Shown: piece by piece, positions 11,668 through 23,129 of the stretch | Numbering within the stretch: the stretch's first letter is position 1 | How the letters are laid out: each line of letters opens with the position of its first letter | From: Diplolepis rosae | Lineage: Eukaryota; Arthropoda; Insecta; Hymenoptera; Diplolepididae | NCBI GenBank assembly: GCA_030998225.1 | Contig: JAPYXD010000754.1 | Span: forward strand, 7,192,001-7,256,000 | Direction: 5' to 3' | DNA length: 64,000 nucleotides | The notes under the pieces: model-generated | Told to the model about the DNA's origin: nothing | The model's database searches: none | What the model saw: only the letters and a program-made list of their open reading frames with translations | Made by a program: the position numbers and the translations under genes

Positions 11668-13933
11668 GCCGCAAGGTATAGGTCGATAGGATATTTAGAA
11701 CAAGTTAGGATAGGTAAAGTTCGAACACCGTTGCGTTTCGAAATTTGAATAGTAGTCAAGCATGCAATTAAATGTGTGAATAATTGGGTCCCTATATAAA
11801 AATTCTCAGAACCTGCTCTAATCTTGCTTCGATCTGTAATAAAACCCCAAGCCGGGTCTAGGATCCGCCAGATATGATCCTGATGAGGCGCAGTATTTTA
11901 TTTTTATTCAGGCTTTACCATGGCTAGGCCTGATCTAGGCCAAGACAAAATTTTCGCACTGACAGATCGGATGCGGCGTTTCATTTGGAACTAGGGAATG
12001 CCCTATCGGGCCCAGTGTCACCGCAAAATTTCTGCTAGGGAATTTACATTTCCTGTGTAAAAATTGCTATATCATGGCTCAGACTAGTGATAAAACACAC
12101 GGCCCGGTCGGGACCGGACATGATTATACCACGTGACTAGGCTGTCAAATTTGGGCCAGGTTGGGCTAGGCTTTTATTACTGATTTGGTTTCCTCGATCA
12201 AGACCCGGCCAGGGTCATAGCTTAATTTCTGCTTGGCTTTAAATGTTAGAATAATGTATAAAATGGTTTATTTTCCACAAACAAAAGAATTACCTATTCA
12301 CCTGTTTTCAGCTATTTTGCACTTTGTCACCTATTTTGATAATTTGTCACCTTTTTCACCTTTTTTTCAATTGATAAAGACAAATTTTATAAAAAATTTT
12401 AATTTAATTTATATGAATCCATGTTTTATTATTTTGTCCTTGTTTTAATCGGTCTCTGAGGTCATTTTTAAAATAAAAGTTAGTGTAGTCATGATTTCGA
12501 AAGAAAAAGTGACTTTTGACACTTTTTTCGTTTTAATTAATTTTTAAAAAATTAACTTTCAACAAATTCAATGAATCTTCAACGAAATTTTATGATTTGC
12601 AATAAAATTAATGAATTTTACAACAAATAATCAAATTCTTCAAATAATGATTATAATAATAACAGAGATTTATTAAGTTACTGAAAAAAACAAAATATAT
12701 ACATAAGAGAATTTTGACATAGAAGAAACTTAGCAACATTAATGAAATTTCAGCAAAATTGAAACATGTACCACAGTGTGCCATAATTTTAACATGCCGA
12801 TTCCATAATTTCGCTCCGTGTGTCTGGCAACGCTGTCTTCTTCTTATACTCTTCGAAACATGGTTTACATCCAGAAAAAGAACTCACTGGATCTAACCAA
12901 ACCATTTTGTTTAATGAAACAAGATCTTTGGTTATGTCGAACACAATTTGCTTGAATCAATTGAAAAATTTGTTTAATTTAACCAAATCGTATCCATAAT
13001 CATATTTGGTTACATGAAGCAAATTTTTTACTTGCATCAACTACAAATTTGGTCAACTGTACAATAAGCAAAGTTTTTGGTTCACAGAAAAAACCAAGTA
13101 AATATAACACCTGGATTCTTCTCTTTTTGAATCCATGCAAAAAAGAGGTTACGTAAATTGAAGTGCCAAACATTTTTTAGATTAAATCCTACTTTCTTAC
13201 TACTAATATCCATTTTTATATAATAGATCAATTTTTATCACGTTGGCTAAGGCAGGACACAAGATTTTTGAAAAATATCCAAATTTTCCAAAATGGCAGG
13301 CGTTTTAACAAAAAACAATTTTTTCCACTGTTTTTTTCAAGCTGAAAAAGACTGTAAAAATTGAATAAAAAAAAATTGTCAAAAAAGCTCGTGTCCTGGC
13401 CTAGCGATATGTCTGCTGTTAAATTAGAGGACAAGAAATCCCCGATCTCCCAAATATTTTAGACGGGCTCTTGCCAAAACTTTTGAAAAACACGACTTTT
13501 GGGGAAACGCGTTTGAACATTTGATGAAATAAAACATGATTGGAGAAACTTACGATTTAACCGGCTATGCCAGGGCACATTTCTAGTAACGTGTAGATTT
13601 GAAATAAATAACAATAGATTTTGACATTTTATTCAATTTATATAAGCACAATCAACTTCAGATATGCGTAAAAATCTTTTAATATTTCTTTTCTTCTGTT
13701 CTTAGATAACATAGATAACTATTCCTGATAAATTTTTTGGATTTTTATTTGCACATTTTATTTCAAATTTATTTGCATATCTCTTAACGTAATTCTAGCT
13801 ACAATATCTAGCCTGATAACAAACAACTTTCCACTGTATAATAATTTCATTTTATCTATAGTGTATATAATACTTAGCATTAATAACACGTTAATAAACT
13901 TGCACTACTAGGAAATGATAGTTTCGAAGAGTA
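11668..13933. other. gene-free DNA with low-copy repeat words
   Basis: No supported gene. The stretch 11840-12200 is richer in GC and contains repeated GGGCC/CTAGG words (AACTAGGGAATGCCCTATCG near 11992). A diverged relative with AACTAGGGATGCCATGCC lies at about 59470. Near 12870-13100 there is a degenerate run of AACCAAA/TTTGGTT words like those at 20.7 and 43.1 kb. The frame at 13228-13434 shows no domain. Confidence 0.5.
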
Positions 13934-14237
13934 CTCTCTAAATCTGAATCAGTGAACAGCCACTGATTCCCAGTGACTATTCTTTGATGGCAGCTGCTAT
14001 AAGTTTTTCACTGAGAATCAGTGAAATAGATTGAACTCACTTATTTAATCAGTGAAATCTTCAGGTGGTATTGTAAAGAGCACTTGCAATCACTAAAACA
14101 CATTTACGATGATGTTATCGTGAGCGCCGAAAATCTAACCTCTCTTTAAAGGTCGATAAAGCAGGGTGCAGATTCATCAGTTGATATATTTCCACTAATA
14201 TAATCAGTGACTATTTCACTGATTCAGGTTTAGAGAG
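13934..14237. mobile_element. CTCTCTAAA-ended MITE, copy 3 (diverged core)
   Basis: CTCTCTAAATCTGAATCAGT starts the element and the inverse (CTGATTCAGGTTTAGAGAG) ends it, with TA on both sides (13932-13933, 14238-14239). The core differs from the other copies: it includes GATGATGTTATCGTGAGCGCC and lacks the repeated ACTGATT lattice. It therefore represents a second subfamily sharing the ends. Non-coding. Confidence 0.85.
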
Positions 14238-14717
14238 TAGTTAATAAAATCAGAAATATTTTGAAAATATCTTTTATGCAAAATATATAGTAAAAATAGA
14301 TCCCGGAAATTGAAAAATTTATTATTTTGTGTTCTATTATTTGTTATTTTTCTTTTGTATTCTGAGCTCCATTAAAAATAATTCGTTTCAAAGTTTTGTA
14401 GAAGTTTATGAACATATACGGAGGACGAGTTGAATGAATATGATTTTATCACAGGTTGTTTTTTTCCGGAAGACTCTTCACGTTTGAGTGCAAGTTTCGT
14501 AACCGACAGTGTCTGTCTTCCATGGGCCAACGAGTATTTTTCTGACCCTTTTTTTAAAATAAAGCAATTAGTGCGTAAACACTAGTACATTCCAAGAGCG
14601 GCTTGCGAGCAAAGAAATTAATTGTAGTGAAAAGTCGAAGTTGAGCACAAGTAAATAAAAATTATTCATTAATTCGTTTCTCTTTTACACAAATATATGT
14701 GTTTCATGAAAGTATAT
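14238..14717. other. gene-free DNA
   Basis: No gene or clear repeat. A moderately complex segment at 14440-14640 (containing GACAGTGTCTGTCTTCCATG) could be low-copy host DNA. Confidence 0.4.
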
Positions 14718-15745
14718 GGGTTATTCCATGCGTAATTTACACCCCAACATTTTTTTTCGGAAAAAATATGTTTTGTCGTGTTCTATGTTCAAAAATAATC
14801 GACATGTATTTCTTTTTTCAATATGATACTTTAAAATTTCGAGAAATGAATCTTCATAATTTTGAAATCGGAAAATTGATGTTTTTTCAATAAGATACAG
14901 TAAAAAAAGTTTTAGATATAAAAATTGTTGTCATACGGAAAATGTGCCTAGCCCCCCAGCTTTTCAAATTGATGTACTGCACGTCTTGGTATTTTTTTTA
15001 AAAGTTGGAACATTTGTTTTTCGTTTTTTTAATTCTTAAATATTTGTATAATGTTCTTGATGATTCTGTGAAAATTTGAGAAGTGAGAAATCAGAACAAT
15101 AGGAGTAATAGATATTTTAATTCGGACGCACGCGTCTCTGTGACCGAGCGAGCGAGCGCGCTGTTGCCGACCCTAATTATCTACTGATTCCTTTGTTTTA
15201 TGATCAATGTGTACGTTGAAATAATTTTTGGTGCATGAATCATCAATGAATTCTTTATTAAGGTTATTAACTTAAAGCTAATGTTCCATAGTTCAGCATA
15301 ATAATTAATATTATTTAATTGTTACGTGGTTCAATTGTATGTACAAGAAAATAAGAGCATATTATTTATTTTCGTTTTGATTGGCGATCAGGTTCCACAA
15401 AGCTCACAATTTTATAATTTTGGCAAGAAGAATATGTCTTCACTTTCAAACTATAATTTTTTTCTGGCTTAACGCAATGTAATCCATGTGTGCCAGGAAT
15501 CGTTTTGCATTTTTCAAAACGATTTTTCAGAAAGTCGTCTGCTTTTTCATAATCTTTTGAATCTTTGTACATCACTGAAATATTTGGCTAACAAGAATAT
15601 TTAGAATTGAAAAAACGAAATTTTCAAATATCATATTGAAAAAAGAAATACGTGTCGATTATTTTTGAACATAGAACGCGACAAAACATATTTCTTTCGA
15701 AAAAAAATTTTTGGCTATAAATTACGCAAGGAATGACCCATACAT
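14718..15745. mobile_element. about 1-kb element with about 150-bp inverted ends
   Basis: TATGGGTTATTCCATGCGTA (14716) is mirrored by TACGCAAGGAATGACCCATA (15723-15742). The arms remain matched through AATATGTTTTGTCG, GTTCTATGTTCAAAAATAAT and TCTTTTTTCAATATGATA for about 150 bp (to about 14850 and 15610). Between the arms lie a CpG-rich patch (ACCGAGCGAGCGAGCGCGCT near 15142) and a short minus-strand open frame described separately. I cannot define the duplication. The class is unknown. Confidence 0.7.
15366..15574 (-). CDS. possible terminal exon or captured ORF inside an element
   Basis: An open frame of about 68 codons with non-repetitive, charged composition. It includes KSYEK-like acidic/basic stretches and the segment CKTIPGTHGLHCVKPEKN, with four cysteines overall and a basic tail (RQSKRK). 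The minus-strand DNA just upstream reads CCAAATATTTCAG, a plausible 3' splice acceptor directly before TGATGTAC. AATAAA overlaps the end of the frame just past the stop, so the segment resembles a 3' terminal exon. It lies between the inverted arms of the 14718-15745 element, so it may be a captured exon or part of that element's own gene. I do not recognise a domain with confidence; the PGT-x-x-H pattern recalls repetitive insect proteins of unknown function (weak memory). Confidence 0.3.
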
Positions 15746-16310
15746 CATTGTGTAATAAAATTCTTCAAATTCAAATATATTTCATTTCTTGGTCATTTTT
15801 TCGATTCTGAGCAACGTTTTGTATTATTTTTTTTTTTTTTTTGCAAAAAAGTGAAAGTCTAAGTCAACTCGTTAATATGCAACAGGACGTCGTTTTTACG
15901 CCCCACGGCGAATTATCATTTTCTTACAAGCGCAAGAGAAACTAACTGTCCAATAACCTATAATTTGAAGATAACCGAATAGAAATACAGTCGCGATAGT
16001 GGCAATTTTATTTAACTTTATAAAATGTAGCTCGTTTAAATTCTATGCAACATAATTCTTGAGGCTCTTTCTTCTTCCTGATTTTGTGGAAAAACACACA
16101 TACAGTCCTAAATTTGTTACTGTGCATTTTTTCTTTGTGCAGCTAAAATTGACTTTAATATAAGTGCGACTTGATTATAGTTTCATTTATATATCTATCA
16201 GTAGTGAAAACAAACTTTTAGTTTGGCATCATAATAAAATAACAAAACAAAAATTAAAAAATTTAATTGATTAATATTTTTTGTTCGAGAATCGTGTTTG
16301 AAAATTTTTT

Positions 16311-16610
16311 ATTGTATTTATTACATGAATAAACTTAAGTTTACAATTTTCTACATTGCAATTCAGGGAAAAACGTGTCATATTGAGAATCTTTCACAGC
16401 GAAATACTGAAATTTAGATGAACTATATGATAAGTTACTATAAATTGTATCAAACTTTACTATAACCTCTACTAAAATTTCATATCATTTTTCATAGTTC
16501 ATCTAAATTTCAGTATTTCGCTGTGAAAGATTCTCAATATGACACGTTTTTCCCTGAATTGTAACGTAGAAAATTGTAAACTTAAGTTTATTCATGTAAT
16601 AAATATAATA
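16311..16610. repeat. 300-bp near-perfect palindrome
   Basis: The left arm (TACATGAATAAACTTAAGTT, AATTCAGGGAAAAACGTGTC, TCTTTCACAGCGAAATACTG) is repeated inverted on the right up to about 16605 with only a few mismatches. The centre is an A/T stretch near 16430-16485. A single diverged arm occurs at 57985-58145. No open frame or terminal duplication could be assigned. Confidence 0.8.
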
Positions 16611-16619
16611 AAATTAGTT

Positions 16620-17479
16620 TCATGACTGTGATAAATATAATTAAAATAGGTCTTAAACATATTTTTGAAGCCTGAATTTTTAATCGCGACACTTATGTAG
16701 TTAAAAACACGTGACTTTTGATTTACTGCGAGGGAACCTTCTAAAATGCGTAAAAATTTTTAGATTAAATGTTTCGCTAGTAGTAATTTGAGTAAATTAT
16801 GTTTGTAATAATATACAGGAATAGAAAAGTATTGCCATATTTACCAAAAAGAATAATAATAATCTTTATAAAATAAACTTATTTGTTGCAATTCCCGTGA
16901 TACGTAATAATTAATTTCTACTGGTATTTCTAAAATTATTACTATTCTCAATCTACTTATTTCGTAAACATAATAACGCTAAAGTTGTATACTTACAGTA
17001 TAAACATTTTGATGTACGAGTGTAGAATCATTTTCGTGAATTTTACCGAATTCTGGAAAACAAATAAGATTGTGAGAAAAAATCTTTGATTCGGTGAAAG
17101 CTTAAAGCCAGCCATTAACCCAGTTTTGGTTAACGCCCTGTGGTTATACAGAAAGTATTACATTTTATCTTATTAAACCTCTTGCTTAAAATATTGCCTT
17201 CAAGGTACTTTCGTTTTTAAGAGTAATGCAAAATTTCTTGCACCAAATATCATTTTATTATTTGTATTACACTTTATCTTCAGAGGTAAACATAATGTTT
17301 TACGTAATATATGATATAGATTGGATCAAATTCTTAATTGAGCACATTTCCAAGAGAAAAATACTTCCCTGACAAATTACTGATAACTTACGCTTTAATT
17401 TTATTATTATTCGTTAACATAAAAATGGAATTGAAATTGATCATAAAATGTTTTGAAATATACATACATAAATGTATGA
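16620..17479. other. gene-free AT-rich DNA
   Basis: No gene, RNA or delimited repeat recognised. Confidence 0.5.
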
Positions 17480-17487
17480 GATTGAAA

Positions 17488-17799
17488 CAGGGCCGGCTTT
17501 ACCGTATAGGCGAAATAGGCAATCGCCTAGGGCGGCAAAATTTAGGGGGCGGCACAGTCTAGGCGAAATTTTCATTTTTATAACGTGAAATCGATGGAAA
17601 AAATATAAAATATCCATTTCTTATTTCAAATTTACCGCAAAAATGAACAATTACCTGCAAAATCTTGATTTTTATTGATTTTATCGCCAAAATATAAATC
17701 CAGATTGCTTTATATAGAGATCGATTAATCTAACTTCAGATTAAAGGGGCACAAATATTTATTCTGCCTAGAGCGTCAAATTTTCTAAAGCCGGCCCTG
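17488..17799. mobile_element. hAT-type MITE with 8-bp duplication
   Basis: CAGGGCCGGCTTTACC at the left and the inverse of CTAAAGCCGGCCCTG at the right form inverted ends. GATTGAAA is present on both sides (17480-17487 and 17800-17807), an exact 8-bp target duplication. CAGGG-type ends plus an 8-bp duplication are the hallmark of hAT elements (established). The interior (312 bp total) has no transposase. A lone ACAGGGCCGGCGCAG sequence at about 61488 may be a single end of a relative. Confidence 0.9.
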
Positions 17800-17809
17800 G
17801 ATTGAAATA

Positions 17810-18157
17810 TATTTTAAAAACAAACATTCGCAAATTATTAGCCTGAGGTGACATCTGATCTTTTTAAGAAGAAATAACTCCGCGGAGAAGTGTGGTAATG
17901 CAAATGAAATTACAGAATTAATTTAAACAAAATTTCTTATATAAGATCATGTTGTAGAAATTTTCTGTATTCTTATAGAAGTGCGAAGAGTGGCTATTCA
18001 CATTGGAGACAATGGCGGTTGTTTCAACATGTTTCAACATGTACACTTCCCATTAGGAGTTTTGGTACATTGATATTTTTAAAAATAATTCCCTATTAAT
18101 ACAGTATCTTTAGTATAATTCTTAAATTTGTTTAAGTCATATTGTTTCAAACTGCGT
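17810..18157. other. gene-free spacer
   Basis: No gene. Contains a short direct repeat (GTTTCAACATGT twice near 18020-18040). Confidence 0.45.
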
Positions 18158-18807
18158 TCATTTTCGGTAGCGTTCTCCATTGAGGGTTTCATTCGGTTTT
18201 GGCAGCTTATAATACAACACACCCTTCTGATCCCACCAAATACAGAGCATTACCTTCGCGCCATGGATATTCGGCTTTGCCGTTAATTTGGCTGGTTGGC
18301 CGGGTTTCACATATGATTTTTTGCGCTTGGGGTTGTCGTAATGGATCCATTTTTCATCACCAGTAACAATCCGATGCAAAAATGACTTCTTTTCGTGGCG
18401 TTCCAGCAGCATTTCGGACATGCAAAACCGCCTTTCAACGTCTCTCGGCTTGAGTTCATGTGGAACCCAATTTCCTTGCTTTTGAATGTATCCGGCTGCT
18501 TTTAAACGTTTTGAAATGGCTGCTTGAGTGACTCCCAACGATTCTGCGAGCTCTTCTTGTGTTTCGCAACAATCTTCATCGAGTAATGCTTCCAGTTCTT
18601 TATCTTCAAACTTTTTTGGCTGCCCAGGACGTTCTTCGTCTTCCAAGCCAAAATCACCACTTTTAAATCGTGCAAATCACTTTTGGCACGTTCACTCAGC
18701 TAGAGCATGTTCACCATAAACTTCCACCAAAATACGATGACTTTCGACAGCAGTTTTCTTCATATTAAAGTAATGAAGAAGAACTCCCCGGAAAAACACT
18801 TTTTCAG
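18158..18807 (-). pseudogene. decayed mariner transposase, 5' two thirds
   Basis: Minus-strand reading recovers a mariner-family transposase: an N-terminal helix-turn-helix region (LLHYFNMKKTAVESHRILVE near 18745-18790), the RPGQPKKFED linker, a second HTH region (ELAESLGVTQAAISKRLKAA), then the WVPHEL and TGDEKWIHYDNPKRK motifs. The latter carries the first catalytic aspartate. Two in-frame stops lie just upstream of the open 162-codon part (TGA replacing what is normally Arg and Trp around 18680-18695). Homology stops at NGERYRK, just before the second catalytic aspartate, so the C-terminal third is missing. The copy is inactive. I could not identify its terminal inverted repeats. Confidence 0.9.
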
Positions 18808-19199
18808 GCAGAAAGTTCGAGATATTTGAGTGAAAAAAAATTATTGTTGTTTACGCTTCAAATGAATGACATATACTGAAAAAGACGCACAATGACAGTA
18901 GCTTTCCAACGCATGTTCGGAATATTGGAACGATGGAATAATAATCAAGTTACGCCATCTCTTAGCAAACCGCACGAATTAAGTTCTAGATCTAATAGAT
19001 GTGAATTACATTTTCACGCAGTTACTAAATTTTCTGATTTTAAATGAGAAAGGAAATCCAATTTACTTAAGGCTCTATCAGCCTTAAGGAATACATTTTC
19101 ATCATGACACACGCGCTCGATTCTCTCTATACATTTCTGTAACTTTCTAATAATTTACATGATTAAGAAAAATTTATCTTCTTCAAAATATCTCGAAAA
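18808..19199. other. mariner 5' flank and spacer
   Basis: The part next to 18807 is probably the untranslated 5' side of the mariner copy. No inverted end or TA duplication could be assigned. Nothing else is recognised. Confidence 0.4.
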
Positions 19200-20190
19200 G
19201 GAAAAAAATTCGTATACTGTTTTTAAGTAAACGATTTTTTATTTTAACGCTTATTTTGTATCTCACACATTTTGGTTCAAGAATTGAATTATTGATTTTT
19301 CAATAGTCTTTTTTAAAATCAAAACATAAAATGAGGCATTTAGAACAAGAGGAAAGTTGTTGTCATAGACAAGTGACGATTGGAGCAAAAGGAGACAAAT
19401 CTTCTTTAGCGGTAAAGCGAAACAAAATAAAGTTGGATCAAAAGAGAGACAAGTCTTTCTTAGCGGTAGAGCGAAACAAAATGAAATTGGAGGAAAAGAG
19501 TGACTTGGTTGTTTCGCTTTTTCTCAAACATAAAAGCAGGACAACGGAGTCGCTCTTTTGATCCAACTTCATTTTGTTTCGCTCTACCGCTAAAAAAGAT
19601 TTGTCTCTCTTTTGCTCCAATTTTATTTTGTTTCGCTTTACCGCTGAAGAAGATTTGTCTTCCTTTTGCTCCAACCGTTTTTATGTTTCACTTTTCTATG
19701 ACAACAATATTTACTTTCCTTTTGTTCTAAGCGCCTCAAATATACATCGTGACAAAAAATGTCCTACTAAGAATTTGTAGACCTATTTAGGCAAATAATT
19801 TTCCATCTCAACGTTTTGTTCGTATGTCACATATTTTGTTTAAATAATGGCATTTTTGAATTTTAATCGTATTTTTCTAAATTAAAATAAAAAATATACG
19901 TTTTATCAGAAACTATGTCAGGAAAAATTTGTAGATCTTATTGAAACAAACAATTTTGCAAACTTACGTTTTTTCGTATTGTACATATTATTATTAAAAA
20001 ATTGAATTTTGGATTTTCAATAGTATTTCTTTAAATTAAAAAGGAAAATATATGTCTTATGAAAAAGTGTTCCGATTCAAACTTGTAGATCTTTATGTAG
20101 TGAACAATTTTGGATTATAACTTTTTTTCGTATTTTGTAAAATTTAACTGAAAAATGGAATTTAGATATTGACTTTTTTCAAGTTTTAAC
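19200..20190. repeat. 154-bp-period tandem array (Q family), interrupted
   Basis: The landmark TTCGTATNTCACATATTTTG and its degenerate forms recur at about 19257, 19821, 19975 and 20129. The spacing is exactly 154 bp except for the first interval, which is enlarged by the hairpin element at 19333-19737 (564 minus about 409 gives about 155). Units share TTGTAGACCTNATTNA, CAATTTTGCA and GATTTTCAATAGT. The same monomer forms an array at 40030-40620 and a single unit at 37905-38095. Non-coding; a dispersed mini-satellite. Confidence 0.85.
19333..19737. mobile_element. hairpin element with internal 54-bp repeats and AAAT duplication
   Basis: The inverted ends start GAGGCATTTAGAACAAGAGG (left) and GAGGCGCTTAGAACAAAAGG (inverse of right). 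AAAT flanks both sides (19329-19332, 19738-19741), and the uninterrupted Q monomer shows a single AAAT there, so this is a true 4-bp duplication. Each arm contains units of about 54 bp (ATTGGAGCAAAAGGAGACAA at about 19379, relatives at about 19432 and 19486, inverted on the other arm). The units are open on both strands, giving lysine-rich repeat peptides (DKSxLAVxRNKxKL). I do not regard these as genes. No transposase; class unknown. Confidence 0.8.
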
Positions 20191-20346
20191 ATACTGAAAC
20201 TTCCCTAATTTTTGATGCATTGAAAAATGTTATTAGGACAATTTTTGTAGGAGACAGAGACAGACAGCATACAGACACTTTCCTAAAAATCAGTTTTTGG
20301 ACTCAAGGGGTCTGAAAAAATAAAGATTTAATGAAAATTTCGAAAG

Positions 20347-20658
20347 TCATTTTTCACAAAAAGCTAATACCTTCTCATCTAGAAGAACATTTTTTTGAAG
20401 AAACTCCTATAGATTATAGAAATTTTGGGTTATTAAGCAAATCGTGATAACTTTTCACATATAGTAATAGGAAAGATTTATAGAACAATTCTTACATTCT
20501 CACTTTTAATTCTACAATTGTTCCATATGTCTTTCCTATGGCTATGTGAAAACTTATCACGATTTTCTTGATAATCCAAAATTTCTATAATCTATAGGAG
20601 TTTCTTCAAAAAAATGTTCTTCTAGATGAGAAGGTATTAGCTTTTTGTGAAAAATGAT
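20347..20658. repeat. 312-bp palindrome
   Basis: CATTTTTCACAAAAAGCTAA at the left is mirrored at about 20639-20658. The arms match through TTCTCATCTAGAAGAACATT, AACTCCTATAGATTATAGAA and ATCGTGATAA(G)TTTTCACAT with few mismatches, meeting near 20490-20520. Foldback element without coding capacity. Confidence 0.8.
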
Positions 20659-20689
20659 TAATATATTTGGAAATATTTATTATACCCAA

Positions 20690-21780
20690 AAAAATAATTT
20701 GATAAAATGAGAGCATTTTGTTGAATGAAGCAAGATCTTTGGTTAAGTCGAACACAATTTAGTTGGATGAACTGGTTCACCTCAATAAATTGTAGACCAG
20801 CAAACCGTATTTGGATGCATCAAACAAATTCATTGACTGAATTAACCAAAAATTCGGTTAACCGTATGACAAGTAAATTCTATGCTTTATCTAACCAAAA
20901 TTTACTTGGATTGACTAAATATTTTTCGCAGTTTATTTTTCACGTTTCTGATCAGGTTAATTTTTAAGGTGAAATTCTGCACGTTTGTTAAAAATAATAT
21001 TTAGATTTGCTGATGCACTTTTATGGTTTCTATAGTCAGTTATACGCACCTAGAATAATATTTGGTTGATCAAGCCAAAATTTAGTTAGATCAACCGAAG
21101 AATTTTTAATGAATCAGCACTGTTTTTATTATACTTATTTTTAAATTTCAAAGCATACATTGGGTATTTACTGGCATGCACCCATAAAACAAATTTTCTT
21201 GACCTGACCAAACAAAATAGTTACAAATAAAATTAAAAAATTAATAAAAATATCCCAAAATATTAAAAAAAAAATGTATTTATTTTTTTAGCTAGAGTGC
21301 TTTCTATACCCAAAAATATTGATAACATAAAAAAAGAATAAGTGGTAAAAATTTCAAAGGCTTGTATCTAATACTTTAGATTTTATGAAAACATATGTTG
21401 CAACAAACACAAACTATTTTCCATATAATTCAGAAATATTAGTAAATAAGTAAACAAACTATTTTGTGTAAAAAGCTAATTTTCGCTAAAAACGCGTTAT
21501 TTGTAAATCGTATTAACTTTGAATTTTATTTACTTTTCCAAGAAAAAAAATGAGATTGCTCTGAAAATTCACACACATGCTCAGAAATTTATAGAGAATA
21601 AAAAAATAACGTTTTTGGAAAATGTCAAACAAATTAAAAATATACCAATTAAAGGTGGCGGATCTCCTTAATCAAATCGTGCCTAAATAAGCCATTATTG
21701 GTTGAATGAAACAGATTCTTTGGTTGATTCAAATAAATTTTGGTTGTATTAACCAAATATCTTTCCTAAAGTAAAAGTGT
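20690..21780. other. AT-rich DNA with TTTGGTT/AACCAAA lattice
   Basis: Degenerate alternating words such as TTTGGTTAA, AACCAAA and TTGGTTGAT recur from 20690 to 20930, near 21060-21100 and near 21690-21760. They resemble stretches at 12.9 and 43.1 kb. The open frame 20725-20967 falls in this lattice and is not supported as a gene. Confidence 0.5.
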
Positions 21781-22576
21781 GAAATATAGTTGCTGTATTC
21801 TTGAATGCTAATAGATGTGAGTAGGTTGAAAATTCTGCAAATTTTTGAAATTGAATTAATGATGTGACACCGATGGTAAATTTTTGAAAAATATTACTGT
21901 GCCCAAATTTTCAGCCTAGATTGTTAAATATTTCTCAGATTTAAAGTAACCTAGAAAATTTAATCTCTCTTTGAATTTAAATTTCCAACTTTAAAGTTCA
22001 AATTGAAAGAATGTCAATAATTAGACTTAGCTAACAGGAGAATACAGGTGAATATATTACCTGCTGGCTTTATTATGAACATTGAGAGGATGACACTCGT
22101 CGCTATTTTCCAAATCTGTTTATCTACAGTTGCAAGCAGGAAACGCCACGTTGTTACGTAAACTTATGACTTTCCTTGAAATCAACCATAGGTCACAGAG
22201 ACGAGAAATACATCATGATCGAAAATAATGGGATAATATTTATTGACCAGTTGACAGTCTTTAAATGTAGTTTGTATACAAATTGTATTCTCATGTATAT
22301 CATATATAGATTTAATGCAATCTAGGAAACATTTAGCCAAATTGATTGATACTGCCTATTGAAAATGTTTCTGTTTCAATAACTGAATTGAGTTAAGTTA
22401 GCAGTTATGAATTCTTAACATATGTTCCAAAAAAGACTTTGATAATCCGTAAAATTTTTGATTCATTTTTAAATTATATAAAATGTTTAGAAAATTACGA
22501 GTATTTTCAAAATCAATTGAAATCTATTTAAGTATTCTAGAATCGTTCGAAGTAGAAGTTTAAAAAAAATATATTT
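21781..22576. other. gene-free DNA
   Basis: No gene or repeat that I can delimit. Composition is slightly less AT-rich near 22080-22240. Confidence 0.45.
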
Positions 22577-23129
22577 TATGTGCCATCGGCGCGCAAAATC
22601 GTTCTTTCGCTACAGTTAAAAGTAGCGCAATGCAGTATATTGCGCTGCAGAGGGATAAAATGTAAAAATTGAACTGCGCATGCGCCTATAGCCATGTGAC
22701 GGAGCACAATCTTCTTCTCATTCTTCTTCTTCGTACAGCGTTAGCACCTTACTGGCAAAGCCTTGTACATTTGAACTGCGCATGCGTCTATTAAAATCCA
22801 TTACTACTACACAAGATCCATAAAATCAAAATGGCCGGGACTAGTCGTGACATGTCAAGTGTATTGACTAGCGCCGTAAACAACTATAGTACTAGATTAG
22901 ATTCGAGTGTATGCATAAAAACTCGTATATTACGCATTCTGGGACCACTGTCGTATATACGCACCGAAGTCACATAAAATAGAATACGTGCCAATGCACA
23001 CAATTCGGGAAATTACAAGACTCGTGACACTGCTCGCAGGACTGATCGCGCCTCGGCTTCGATCTCCTGCGAGCATTGTCGCTCGTCACGCAATAACCCT
23101 CATTGTGCGCCTAGGCACGTAATATACTA
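22577..23129 (+). repeat. GC-rich D repeat, copy 1
   Basis: Starts TTATGTGCCATCGGCGCGC and ends GCGCCTAGGCACGTAATATACTA; the two ends are imperfect inverses around GTGCCTNNGGCGC. Inside, in order: a CTACAG/CTGCAG-type stem, AACTGCGCATGCGCCTAT, a TTC-rich tract with CGTACAGCGTTAGCACC, a second GCGCATGCG site, AAAATGGCCGGGACTAGTCG, and a hairpin GCTCGCAGGA/TCCTGCGAGC enclosing a 20-odd-base GC-rich loop. Copies occur at 23130, 24230, 51516 and 62675. Non-coding; class unknown. Confidence 0.8.

Noticed and set aside
17338..17562. 74-codon frame
   Set aside because: Half of it lies in the hAT MITE at 17488; composition gives no support.
19379..19540. Regularly spaced repeats considered as a CRISPR array
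   Set aside because: Units are contiguous without unique spacers, on a eukaryote-like background.
19331..19780. Four repeat-rich frames on both strands, candidate repeat protein
   Set aside because: They follow from 54-bp units in a hairpin element; no start context, homologue or conservation visible.
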